In this document: piece after piece, positions 1 through 8,185 of the stretch | How the letters are laid out: every line of letters begins with the position of its first letter | How positions within the stretch are numbered: the stretch's first letter is position 1 | NCBI GenBank assembly: GCA_019415525.1 | Contig: DXZA01000066.1 | Coordinates: forward strand, 1 to 39,935 | Origin: Tyzzerella sp. | GTDB taxonomy: Bacteria; Bacillota; Clostridia; Lachnospirales; Anaerotignaceae | Direction of reading: 5' to 3' | Length of the DNA: 39,935 nucleotides | Program-made: the position numbers and the translations under genes | Notes under the pieces: generated by a model | The model's input: the letters and a program-made list of their open reading frames with translations, nothing else | Database searches by the model: none | Told to the model about the DNA's origin: nothing

Positions 1-213
1 TTATTAATAAGGAGAATATAAATTTACTTTAAATGTTAAATCTGTTAAATATATTATAAAAATAGGTGTCATAATTATAAATTATGTAAATTAGAACGAT
101 ATACTATTTATTTTTTGAATTTTGTATACTAAATATTTTCTCAATATGTAATAAATATACAATTTAATAATGAAAATCGATAATAAAAATATATTTAATT
201 ACTAAAAAATATA

Positions 214-243
214 TTGACATATGTAATAGTGTTATGATATATT
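214..243 (+). promoter_or_regulatory. Sigma-A-type promoter of the SLH protein gene
   Basis: The -35 box TTGACA (214-219) is a perfect consensus. TATATT at 238-243 lies 18 bases downstream as the -10 box. The start of transcription would fall near 250, just before a GAAA-loop hairpin, leaving a leader of about 78 bases. Confidence 0.7.
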
Positions 244-255
244 TTGAAAAAACGA

Positions 256-271
256 GTTAGTGAAAACTAAC
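256..271 (+). other. 5' leader hairpin with GAAA tetraloop
   Basis: GTTAGT (256-261) and ACTAAC (266-271) form a perfect 6-bp stem closed by a GAAA loop. It would sit within the first 25 nucleotides of the predicted transcript, where such stems can protect mRNA from 5' decay. The palindrome AACATATATGTT (269-280) overlaps its 3' side. The role is an inference. Confidence 0.5.
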
Positions 272-327
272 ATATATGTTTTTAGTATAAAATTGTATAT
301 AGAGTAATTGAAGGGAGTATAATATTT

Positions 328-3300
328 ATGAATAAACTAAAACAGAAAAGGCTTATGGCATTATTTTTAGCAGCCTCTATGTCTATTCCAACAATAGCTT
401 TTGGAGCAGATGTAAATGATTTTAAAGATTTTCCAAATGATTGGTCAAAAACAGCATTAACATTTGCAGTAACAAACGGATTACTTAGCGGTGATAATGG
501 AGTAATAAGAGCAAAAGATAATTTAACACGTGCAGAGCTTGCATCTATGGTTAATCGTATATTAAGCAATACAAAAGAAGCTTCATTATCAAAATATACA
601 GATGTGCCTACAGATGCTTGGTATTATAAAGATATGGCAAAAGCTGTACAAGCAGGTTTATTTGTTGGTGATGGAGATAAATTAAATCCTAATAATCCTG
701 TTACAAGAGAAGAAGTTTTTGCTGTTCTTGCAAGATGTTTCTCTTTAGAAAGTGCAAATCAGTCTGTAATAAATTCTTTTTCAGATAAAGACAATGTTTC
801 TAACTGGGCAAAAGATGCAACAGCTTCAATGGTTGCATTAGGTTATGTTAAAGGTGATGGAGATAGATTAAATCCTAAGGCTAATATTACAAGAGCTGAA
901 TTTTCACAAATTGTATATGGTATGGCTGGAAACTTTGCAAATCAAGGTGAAACATTATCTAATAATGTTAAAGGAAACCTTATGGTTAGAGGAACAAATG
1001 CAACATTAAAGGATATGAAAATAGAAGGTGACTTAATTTTAGCTGATGGTGCTAATAATGTTACATTGGATAATGTTGAAGTTACAGGTAAAATATTACT
1101 TCGTGGTGGTTTAGAAAATGTATCTATGACAAATACAAAGTCTGCAAAAGGTATGAAAGTTGCATTACCTTCTGGAACAGCTAATATTTCAGCATTAAAA
1201 TCTGATGTTGGCAATGTTACATTACAGTCAGATGTTGTTTTATCAGGAGATTGGAAAGATATTTCTGTATCAAAAACAGCTAATGTTGCTTTAAAAAATG
1301 GTTCTATTGATAAAATTACAATAGGTGAAAACGCTAAAGAAACTGTTATTGATGTACAGAAAGATTCAAAAGTATCAAATATACAGTCTGATGCTAAAAA
1401 GTCTGTTATAAGAGGCGATGGAAAAGTTGAAAATGTAACATCAAATAGTGATGATGTTTCTGTATTAACAAAAGATACAAAGGTTAATTCAAAGGATAAT
1501 AAAGTAGATAAAAAAGAAGAAACTAAAAAAGAAGAAGTTAAAAAAGAAGAAACTAAAAAAGAAACAGATAAAAAAGATACTAAAACAAGTGACACAAAGA
1601 AGAAAAGACATTCATCAAGTAGCAATAAAAAGAAAGAAGAAGATAAACAAAAAGTAAAAGGTCTTTCTGACGGAACTTGGTATGGAACAGGAACTTGGAG
1701 CCGTTATTATAATACAGAAGGTCCAAGTGTTGTAAAAGTTGTTATTGATAAAGGTGTTATTAAAGAAATAGAGTCTGTAAAATTTGCTGATGATGCTAAG
1801 TATAAAGAAATAGGTATAAGAGTATTAAAATTCTTAAAAGGTCTTTCAGATGTATCTACTGTATCATCACAGTTAGAGAAAAAATCTGGCTCTGCATATG
1901 ATGCTGTTTCACATGCAACAGAAACTGCAAAAGGCTATGTAAGTGCAGTAGAAAATGCTCTTGAACGTTCAAAACAGTATTCTAAAGATAACGTTAAACA
2001 GGAAATAGGTTGGATTGAACTTGTTCAAAAACCAAAAACATCTATGAATTATGGTGAAAAATTAGATTTATCAGTAATGAAATTAAAACTTCATATGGCA
2101 GATGGCTCAGAAAAAGTTATTACATATGATGAGTTTGCTAAAAATAATATTACGTTAAATTATGAAAATGGTATAACAGTAAATAAAGATACAAAAGGCT
2201 TAAAAGATGATACAATTGATATATACTTAAAAAATCAAGCTGCTAAATTAACATTACCTTTAAGAGTTGTATTATTAAATAAATTAACATTTAGAACACC
2301 TACATCTATTTTAGTAACATATAAAGGTGGACAAACACATAAAATAGAATTAAGCGACAGCAAATTTGCATACAGCTTTTCACCAGAAAAAGCTATTGAA
2401 AAAATGGAATTATTAGATGGTGACAGTAAATTATCAGATGGGGTTTTTGATGAAGGAAGAAATGAGTGGAACTTTAATTTATCAAAAGTTCAAGCAGGTG
2501 ATGGATACACAGGTTGGAAATATAAAGATTACTATGTAAAATTAGATACATCATCAGATGCTTCTGAAATAACAGATTTTAAATTAGATACAAGCAATGT
2601 AAAATTAAACTATGCAGTTGGTGAAACATTAAGTTTAAATAACTTAAAAATATCAGCAACAACAAAAAATGGAAATCCACAGGCATTTAATAATTTAAGT
2701 GAAGCTATTGTGCGTGGATTTAGAATAGACCCTGTTAGTGGATATGAACTTAAGAGTGGAGATGCGGGAGAAAAAGAAATAACAGTTTCTTATGGAGATG
2801 TATCAAAAACATTTAAAGTTAATGTAAAAGATTATACAAATAATGCTCCTGCAAAAGTAGAATTATATGATAATTCAAATGATAAATTAATTAAGACAGT
2901 AGAAGTTAATAAAGCAGATTGGCAAAGAGATAAAGGTTGTTTAATGATTAGAGGAATAGAAATTCCTGACACATATGAAAATTGGACAGCTTCAACATTT
3001 AAAGTAAAATTATATAATGATTCAAGTGAGTTAATAGCGGCGGAAGAATATAATACAGATAAAACAGATGCTGGATTTATATATGAAATTGACTTCCCTA
3101 AATATACTAAATATTATTCAGGTGGTGGATATTTAAAATTAGCATTTACATATAAAGCAGGAACAACAGAAACAACAGAGCCTTCAGTTACACCAAGACC
3201 AGAAGAAACAACAGAAAAAGAAGTTAAAGCTAGTGTAAATATTGGAGATTTTAAAGGCGATAATATAATAATGGCTCCAGATTATGATGTAAAAGTAAGT

Positions 3301-4035
3301 GTTAAATATGATACTAACACTGGAAAGATTATATCTGTTAAAGATGATGGAACAGATGCAGGTACATCAAATAAGGTTTTTTGGGACAATGCAACATCAA
3401 TATTTGAAGACTTAAAAGGTAAAACAAAAAATGATGTAGATAGTGTTGATAGTGTAACAAGTGCAACAGTATCATCAGACGCTATAAAAGCTGCTGTTAA
3501 AAAAGCATTAGGAGAAGAAAAATCTACAGTAAAACCAGAAAAAGAAGAAAAAGAAGTTGCAATAAGTGTAAATGTTGCTGATTATAAAGGTAAAAATCCA
3601 GTTGCACCTCCAGATTATGATGTGAAATTAAATGTTACATATAATACAAAAACTGGAGAAGTTATATCTGTTAAAGACAATGGAACAGATGCGGGTACAG
3701 GAAACAAGACTTTCTGGGATAGTGCAAAAGCTATATTTGGAAAATTAAAAGGAAAAACAAAAAGTAATATAGATGGTGTTGATGGTATAACAAGTGCAAC
3801 AGTATCATCAGATGCTATAAAAGGTGCTGTTAAAAAAGCATTAGAAGAAAATTCAGAAAGTAGTCCAGTAACAGTATCACAGCCTGTATTAACTACTGAA
3901 GATATGAGAAGCACTCTTACATTTGCTTCAAATACAAATGCTGTTTTCACAGTTTCAAGACCTAATGGTGCAGATATATTCTATACTTTAGACGGAAGTA
4001 GCCCTATTTCTGAAAATTTAAAAAAAAAAAACTGA
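328..4035 (+). CDS. SLH-anchored multi-domain FMN-binding surface protein, 5' part before the A12 frameshift
   Basis: 1235 codons. A signal peptide (residues 1-27, AFGA then D) is followed by three SLH repeats (about 30-80, 88-140, 148-200) that in this family bind cell-wall polymer. Next come a beta-helix-like stretch (about 210-380), a Lys/Glu-rich linker (385-440) and an FMN_bind-like domain with DAVSHAT at 525-531. Two bacterial Ig-like stretches follow (about 560-650 and 750-845), then two closely similar FMN_bind domains (about 965-1062 and 1072-1173) with DSVTSAT (1041-1047) and DGITSAT (1152-1158). Such motifs are the sites where ApbE-type enzymes attach FMN to threonine. The frame ends inside a CHB_HEX_C-like repeat (YTLDGSSP) at a run of 12 A followed by TGA. 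The coding sense continues in the next frame, so this is either a short form or a broken reading of one 1953-residue protein. Start chosen by AAGGGAG 10 bases upstream of the ATG. Confidence 0.85.
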   Translation: MNKLKQKRLMALFLAASMSIPTIAFGADVNDFKDFPNDWSKTALTFAVTNGLLSGDNGVIRAKDNLTRAELASMVNRILSNTKEASLSKYTDVPTDAWYYKDMAKAVQAGLFVGDGDKLNPNNPVTREEVFAVLARCFSLESANQSVINSFSDKDNVSNWAKDATASMVALGYVKGDGDRLNPKANITRAEFSQIVYGMAGNFANQGETLSNNVKGNLMVRGTNATLKDMKIEGDLILADGANNVTLDNVEVTGKILLRGGLENVSMTNTKSAKGMKVALPSGTANISALKSDVGNVTLQSDVVLSGDWKDISVSKTANVALKNGSIDKITIGENAKETVIDVQKDSKVSNIQSDAKKSVIRGDGKVENVTSNSDDVSVLTKDTKVNSKDNKVDKKEETKKEEVKKEETKKETDKKDTKTSDTKKKRHSSSSNKKKEEDKQKVKGLSDGTWYGTGTWSRYYNTEGPSVVKVVIDKGVIKEIESVKFADDAKYKEIGIRVLKFLKGLSDVSTVSSQLEKKSGSAYDAVSHATETAKGYVSAVENALERSKQYSKDNVKQEIGWIELVQKPKTSMNYGEKLDLSVMKLKLHMADGSEKVITYDEFAKNNITLNYENGITVNKDTKGLKDDTIDIYLKNQAAKLTLPLRVVLLNKLTFRTPTSILVTYKGGQTHKIELSDSKFAYSFSPEKAIEKMELLDGDSKLSDGVFDEGRNEWNFNLSKVQAGDGYTGWKYKDYYVKLDTSSDASEITDFKLDTSNVKLNYAVGETLSLNNLKISATTKNGNPQAFNNLSEAIVRGFRIDPVSGYELKSGDAGEKEITVSYGDVSKTFKVNVKDYTNNAPAKVELYDNSNDKLIKTVEVNKADWQRDKGCLMIRGIEIPDTYENWTASTFKVKLYNDSSELIAAEEYNTDKTDAGFIYEIDFPKYTKYYSGGGYLKLAFTYKAGTTETTEPSVTPRPEETTEKEVKASVNIGDFKGDNIIMAPDYDVKVSVKYDTNTGKIISVKDDGTDAGTSNKVFWDNATSIFEDLKGKTKNDVDSVDSVTSATVSSDAIKAAVKKALGEEKSTVKPEKEEKEVAISVNVADYKGKNPVAPPDYDVKLNVTYNTKTGEVISVKDNGTDAGTGNKTFWDSAKAIFGKLKGKTKSNIDGVDGITSATVSSDAIKGAVKKALEENSESSPVTVSQPVLTTEDMRSTLTFASNTNAVFTVSRPNGADIFYTLDGSSPISENLKKKN
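4020..4035 (+). other. A12 homopolymer slip site followed by TGA
   Basis: Bases 4020-4031 are twelve A, then C, then TGA at 4033-4035 in the upstream frame. The zero-frame codons are AAA AAA AAA AAC TGA, so the tract contains the heptamers A AAA AAA and A AAA AAC, typical of -1 ribosomal slippage. A -1 shift, one extra A in the transcript, or a genome copy with A13 or A10 would each join the two halves in one frame. The stop lies directly after the tract. Sequencing error in a homopolymer is the main alternative. Confidence 0.75.
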
Positions 4036-6188
4036 TAGGTGATAAATTAACTATAGAATATACTGGTAATGACAAAGACCAAATAATACCTCTAAAAATT
4101 GTATCCTATAAAGATGGTGTATGGTCAAAAGTAGTAGAAAAAAATATTGACTTTATAAGTGTTCCTAAAAATGATGTAGGCACAAAAGTATACGTTGGAC
4201 AAGCAAAATGTAGCGGTTCGGCAGGACAGCCCTATACAGTAAAGGTTAGAGTTACTACTGTAGATGGTAAAATCGCCCTCTTAGAAGATAATGGAACAGA
4301 AATAACAGCTGATACTGATTATTCATTTTGGTATGGATATTCTGTTATGGAAGAAGAGGGGATGCCTGCAAAATTAAAAGGTAAAACATTTACAGAAGTT
4401 ATAAATGCAAAAACAGCTTTAGGTGAAGACGAAAGTAAAAAAATAGATGCAGTAAGTGGTGCAACATTATCTTCTGATGCAATTAAAAATGCTACGATAA
4501 ATGCATTACGCTCAAAGCCTATAAGTGAAGGCATAAGTGATGTAGCACCACCTTTTATTGAATTAGAAAAATTTGTAGCACCTAACGGAAAAAACAATAA
4601 AATTTCAGTTGTTGTAAGAGGCGAGGAAGGTTCAACAATTAGATATACAACAGATGGTACTAACCCTAAAGAGTCAAGTCCAGAAATAAGCCCTATAGGA
4701 ATATTTAAGGATAAAAAAGGTGTTGAATTTAAAGGCAATCCAACAGAAAATCCAGATGGTCAAATAATAAATTTAAAACTTGCAGCCTTTAAAGATGGTA
4801 AATCATCAGAAGTAGTAACAATACCTTGTGTTTTTGTAAATCCTAATAAAAATAATTCTTATAAAAGTGGTACATTCAAAGGGGAATATAATGGTATACA
4901 TGTAACTTTTGAAACAGACAGCCCAAATTTTGATAATAACTACTATATAAGAAGTATAAAATTAGATGATGAAAATGAAATTAAGTATAGAGAATTTTTA
5001 CAGGATTTAAAAACAAAAGTGTATTTTGCACAAGGGGTAGATGGTGTATCTGAAATAGAAGGACATGAAAGCGAAAGTAAAGATGTTATTAATGCCATTA
5101 AAAATGCAATTAATAATGCAGTTGTTGCAAAAGAACCTGTAATAAAAATTTCTCCAGAAAAATCAGATTATAGCAACAATGAAAATGTTAAATTGACTCT
5201 TGAATGCAATACTCCTGACGCTGAGATATACTATACAGTTGATAATAGCAATACTTTATCATCAATAAATAGAAATCTTTCAGACCCTATAAAATCAGGT
5301 AAAAAGTATGAAGAAGAAGTAACATTAAATATTGATAATGAGCAAGGTGGAAATTTATACATACGTGCAGTTGCAAAAATAGGCGAAAATAGATGGTCAC
5401 AGATTGTACGTAAAGATTTACGTTTTGTTAAGGCTGTAAAAGAAGATGCATTTTTAGTAAATGGACAAGGCTATGGCACATGGCAAGAGGCTATATCTGC
5501 AATAAATAGTAATGATAGTGAAATAGAATTACAAGATGATGTTGAGTTAACAAATGAAGACGTATTACCTGAATATTCTTGTACAATAAAATCTGCTAAT
5601 GGACATAAATATAAAATCAAAGGCGGTGTAATGGATGCCAAAGCAGATATTACATTTGATAATGTAGTTTATGATATAAACAGAATATATGGAAATGGAC
5701 ATAATATACATATAGGTAAAGATGTTGAAACAGCATTTAAACTTGGTGTACATTCAATTTTTGCAGGAACAAGTCATGATGCAGATGATAAAGATATAAG
5801 CAGTAGCCCTGAAATCACAATAGAGAGCGGACGATTTGATGTAAAGGGAAGTGGTGATGCAAAAACATCATTAACAGGAAATATCACAATAAATATTAAA
5901 GAAAATGCTAAGGCTAATGTTTCGGGAGCATATATGCAGTCAAATATTAATGGTGATATTACTGTAAATGTAGATAATGGCGCTGAGCTTGAAGGATTTC
6001 TTGGGGAGCAAAATGGGGGAAGTGTAAGTGGAAGTATAAAACTTAAACTTACAGGAACACCTAAGATTTCAGGCAGAACATATAGAGGTTCTGTAAATAG
6101 TAGTGAAAAAGGAACTCTTGATTTAAGCAATGCTTCATTAACAGAAAGTATAAAAGAAAAATTTAAAAATTTTGAGAGTATAATTTAA
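4032..6188 (+). CDS. Out-of-frame C-terminal continuation of the SLH flavoprotein
   Basis: From 4032 the -1 frame is open for 718 codons, beginning LIGDKLTIEY, and completes the CHB_HEX_C-like repeat cut by the stop upstream. It then encodes a fourth FMN_bind domain (about 4190-4510) with an ideal DAVSGAT motif at 4446-4466, a second CHB_HEX_C-like repeat (YTTDGTNP, about 4600-4850), a degenerate FMN_bind copy without the acceptor threonine (about 4855-5135), a third CHB_HEX_C-like repeat (about 5140-5440) and a beta-helix-like C-terminus. The first in-frame ATG (4347) lies inside the fourth FMN domain and has no Shine-Dalgarno, so independent translation is unlikely. I read it as the 3' part of the gene that starts at 328. 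It ends at a hairpin terminator. Confidence 0.8.
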   Translation: MIGDKLTIEYTGNDKDQIIPLKIVSYKDGVWSKVVEKNIDFISVPKNDVGTKVYVGQAKCSGSAGQPYTVKVRVTTVDGKIALLEDNGTEITADTDYSFWYGYSVMEEEGMPAKLKGKTFTEVINAKTALGEDESKKIDAVSGATLSSDAIKNATINALRSKPISEGISDVAPPFIELEKFVAPNGKNNKISVVVRGEEGSTIRYTTDGTNPKESSPEISPIGIFKDKKGVEFKGNPTENPDGQIINLKLAAFKDGKSSEVVTIPCVFVNPNKNNSYKSGTFKGEYNGIHVTFETDSPNFDNNYYIRSIKLDDENEIKYREFLQDLKTKVYFAQGVDGVSEIEGHESESKDVINAIKNAINNAVVAKEPVIKISPEKSDYSNNENVKLTLECNTPDAEIYYTVDNSNTLSSINRNLSDPIKSGKKYEEEVTLNIDNEQGGNLYIRAVAKIGENRWSQIVRKDLRFVKAVKEDAFLVNGQGYGTWQEAISAINSNDSEIELQDDVELTNEDVLPEYSCTIKSANGHKYKIKGGVMDAKADITFDNVVYDINRIYGNGHNIHIGKDVETAFKLGVHSIFAGTSHDADDKDISSSPEITIESGRFDVKGSGDAKTSLTGNITINIKENAKANVSGAYMQSNINGDITVNVDNGAELEGFLGEQNGGSVSGSIKLKLTGTPKISGRTYRGSVNSSEKGTLDLSNASLTESIKEKFKNFESII

Positions 6189-6198
6189 TATCAAAGTA

Positions 6199-6240
6199 AA
6201 AATATCCTTTAACAATTTATATTGTTAAGGGATATTTTTT
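6199..6240 (+). terminator. Rho-independent terminator of the SLH gene
   Basis: A 16-bp stem (6201-6216 with 6221-6236, one G-T pair) with a 4-base loop is followed by a T run. It separates the SLH gene from the convergent PadR gene. Confidence 0.8.
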
Positions 6241-6264
6241 TATATTTTTAAAGAAAATTTATTA

Positions 6265-6825
6265 TTATTTTTCAGAAGATGGATTTTCTCTTTCTTTGCA
6301 TAATTTAATAGATGTTTCAAGCCAATTACATATACTTTCTTCATTCATAATTGCACCTAAAAGTACAAGATAATCGCTGAATTCTTTATCATCTGTTGGT
6401 GGTATAGATGAAAATTTTTGAAGGTCATTTTTTAGTTTTAAAAGTCTGTAAGAATGTTGAGTATGTTGATGTTTAAGAATAGCAATACGTTCTTGAGGTT
6501 TTGTACAATATGAGAAAAATAATTTAAGTTTAAATTCACTTTTTTCGGAAGGTTTTATTTCATCAAGTTTAGATGCCCAATTTAAAAAATCCTTTTCACC
6601 TTTCTCTGTAAGAGAATAAACTTTTTTTTCCAAAACATTCCCCGAAATTTGAACTTCATATTTTACTAAATCTTTTTCTGTAAGAGATTTAAGTTTAGGA
6701 TAAATTTGACTGTGTTTAGCCCTCCAAGATTGTAAAAGAGTAGTTTCAAACTCTTTTGTAATTTCATAGCCCGTCATACTTTTTTGGTGTAACAGTCCTA
6801 AAATAGCGTATTTAAGTACACCCAT
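6265..6825 (-). CDS. PadR-family transcriptional regulator
   Basis: 186 residues, the usual size for a PadR protein with a long C-terminal helical dimerisation domain (PadR subfamily 1). The N-terminus MGVLKYAILGLLHQKSMTGY and the following winged-helix segment (SQIYPKLKSLTEKDLV, then KVYSLTEKGEKDF) are the PadR winged-helix signature. Residues 95-180 are predicted helical. AGGGAG lies 9 bases before the start. It is divergent from the ATP synthase operon and convergent with the SLH gene. PadR proteins are usually ligand-responsive repressors of neighbouring transporter or stress genes, but no such target is adjacent, so its regulon is unknown. Confidence 0.9.
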   Translation of the reverse strand: MGVLKYAILGLLHQKSMTGYEITKEFETTLLQSWRAKHSQIYPKLKSLTEKDLVKYEVQISGNVLEKKVYSLTEKGEKDFLNWASKLDEIKPSEKSEFKLKLFFSYCTKPQERIAILKHQHTQHSYRLLKLKNDLQKFSSIPPTDDKEFSDYLVLLGAIMNEESICNWLETSIKLCKERENPSSEK

Positions 6826-6846
6826 AAGTTATCACTCCCTAGATAT

Positions 6847-6867
6847 ATGTTGATATAATTGTAACAT
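6847..6867. promoter_or_regulatory. Possible PadR operator
   Basis: ATGTT (6847-6851) and AACAT (6863-6867) form an inverted repeat about 20 bases upstream of the padR start. PadR sites are often ATGT/ACAT dyads, but the usual spacer is shorter. A weak candidate for autoregulation. Confidence 0.25.
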
Positions 6868-6929
6868 AAACAAATTATAAAATCCATATAATGAAATAAA
6901 AAAATAGTGTAATTTTAAACCTGTAAGTA

Positions 6930-6958
6930 TTGACATATTTAAATTGTAATGCTATTAT
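6930..6958 (+). promoter_or_regulatory. Promoter of the ATP synthase operon
   Basis: TTGACA (6930-6935) and TATTAT (6953-6958) are spaced by exactly 17 bases, a near-ideal vegetative promoter. Transcription from here would give a leader of about 265 bases before atpB. Confidence 0.75.
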
Positions 6959-7007
6959 TATAAACAAATTTTAAAAAGAGGTGAGAAATAAGGAGAGGTG
7001 ATATAGT

Positions 7008-7085
7008 ATGAATATGAGTTTATGCTGTAAAATAAGGGATTTTTGCTATACTAAATATATTTACACCTATTATAATGGTTGGTGA
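7008..7085 (+). CDS. Possible 25-codon leader peptide of the atp operon
   Basis: An ATG at 7008 is preceded by a strong Shine-Dalgarno (AAGGAGAGGTGA, 6990-7001) and opens a frame of 25 codons ending in TGG TGA. The peptide begins MNMSLCCKIRDFCY and ends YNGW, rich in Tyr (6) and Cys (3), and does not resemble AtpI. TTATGCT at 7020-7026, inside the ORF, can pair with AGCATAA at 7111-7117, so translation could alter leader folding. No family is recognised. The RBS and promoter support it, but its small size does not allow certainty. Confidence 0.4.
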   Translation: MNMSLCCKIRDFCYTKYIYTYYNGW

Positions 7086-7229
7086 ATTATAAATATAATA
7101 TAAGTGATTTAGCATAAAAATTTAAATATATTTTAGTAAAATATTATTTAAGTATTGTAAGTTAAAATATATAAAAAAAGTTATTAAAAATTATATATAT
7201 TTAATAAAATAAAAAAAGAGGTGTAACAC

Positions 7230-7916
7230 ATGGGAAACTTATCAGCGGAGTTAATGGCTGAGCTTGAATGTGAAACAGCCTTTACAATTCCTATTTTTGG
7301 TGGAATACCAATACCGGAGTCTGTGGCTGTAACATGGGTTATAATGATTTTTTTAGTCTTAGGTTCTATATTTCTTACACGAAATCTTAAAGTTGTACCA
7401 GAAAGCAAAAGACAGGTTATTGCTGAAACAATTGTTGAGTTTTTTGAAAACTTTTTTGGTGGAATTTTAGGAAATGAAGGAAAGATATATATACCTTATC
7501 TTTCAACAGTATTACTTTATATAGGTGTTGCTAACTTAATAGGTCTTTTTGGTCTTAAACCACCAACAAAAGACTTAAATGTTACATCAGGTCTTGCAAT
7601 TATAAGTATTATATTAATAGAGTATTGCGGTATAAGAGAAAAAGGTATAAAAGGCTTTATAAAAAGCTTTGCACAGCCTATGGCTATAATTACACCAATA
7701 AATATTTTGGAAATTTTCATTAAGCCCCTTTCTTTATGTATGCGACTTTTTGGAAATGTAATAGGTGCATTTGTTGTAATGGAACTTATTAAAATTGTAA
7801 TGCCGGCATTTTTGCCTATACCATTCAGCATGTACTTTGATATTTTTGATGGTCTTATACAGGCCTATGTATTTGTATTTTTAACATCATTATTTATGAA
7901 AGAATCTATGGAATAA
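7230..7916 (+). CDS. atpB: ATP synthase F0 subunit a
   Basis: 228 residues. Membrane subunit a forms the half-channels through which ions reach the c-ring. Five or six hydrophobic segments are visible. The essential arginine lies in SLCMRLFGN (R172), with the family-typical QAYVFVFLTSLFM near the C-terminus. AGAGGTG lies 6 bases before the ATG. First structural gene of the operon. No atpI reading frame of normal size precedes it. Confidence 0.96.
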   Translation: MGNLSAELMAELECETAFTIPIFGGIPIPESVAVTWVIMIFLVLGSIFLTRNLKVVPESKRQVIAETIVEFFENFFGGILGNEGKIYIPYLSTVLLYIGVANLIGLFGLKPPTKDLNVTSGLAIISIILIEYCGIREKGIKGFIKSFAQPMAIITPINILEIFIKPLSLCMRLFGNVIGAFVVMELIKIVMPAFLPIPFSMYFDIFDGLIQAYVFVFLTSLFMKESME

Positions 7917-7940
7917 AAGTAAATTGGGAGGAATTTTATT

Positions 7941-8165
7941 ATGACAACTTTAATAGCAATCGGAGCAGGTATAGCAGTACTTACAGGTATAGGAGCAGGC
8001 GTTGGTATCGGTATAGCAACATCAAAAGCAGTTGAATCTATTGCAAGACAGCCAGAAGCAGAAAGCAAAATCAGTAAAACACTTTTACTTGGTGCAGCCC
8101 TTGCAGAAGCAACAGCTATCTATGGTTTTGTTATTGCCTTATTAATAATATTATTCTTAAAATAA
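7941..8165 (+). CDS. atpE: ATP synthase F0 subunit c
   Basis: 74 residues forming two hydrophobic helices around the conserved loop ARQPEA. The ion-binding carboxylate is E56 in LAEATAIY. In sodium-type c subunits helix 1 has glutamine in GxGxGQG and helix 2 has E-S/T-T. Here the glutamine position is Ile (I23 in GVGIG), while T58 and Y61 are kept. By this rule the ring more likely carries protons than sodium. It is 24 bases downstream of atpB with its own GGGAGG. Confidence 0.96.
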   Translation: MTTLIAIGAGIAVLTGIGAGVGIGIATSKAVESIARQPEAESKISKTLLLGAALAEATAIYGFVIALLIILFLK

Positions 8166-8185
8166 TTTAAAAAGGGGAAATAGAA

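Larger units (their letters stand above)
1..327. other. AT-rich upstream region of the SLH gene
   Basis: No coding region with a plausible start and ribosome binding site is visible. The first 200 bases are very AT-rich and I recognise nothing in them. From 214 onward it holds the promoter, a 5' leader hairpin and the ribosome binding site (AAGGGAG, 311-317) of the SLH protein gene, all described separately. Confidence 0.6.

Noticed and set aside
1500..1580. Repeat array of AAAGAAGAA units in the SLH gene as a CRISPR or tandem-repeat element
   Set aside because: These are Lys/Glu codons of a protein linker in frame with the SLH protein; no spacer structure.
942..1625. Open minus-strand frame of 227 codons opposite the SLH gene
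   Set aside because: Its low-complexity Ser/Phe/Val protein is the mirror of the Lys/Glu-rich linker and Asn/Asp-rich repeats on the plus strand, and it has no family signature or ribosome site.
4347..6188. Independent gene starting at the ATG at 4347
   Set aside because: No Shine-Dalgarno, no signal peptide, and the ATG lies inside an FMN-binding domain that begins upstream in the same frame, so it is the 3' part of the SLH gene.
7008..7085. Short frame as a remnant of atpI
   Set aside because: Only 25 codons, no hydrophobic helix pair and no resemblance to AtpI; kept only as a possible leader peptide.
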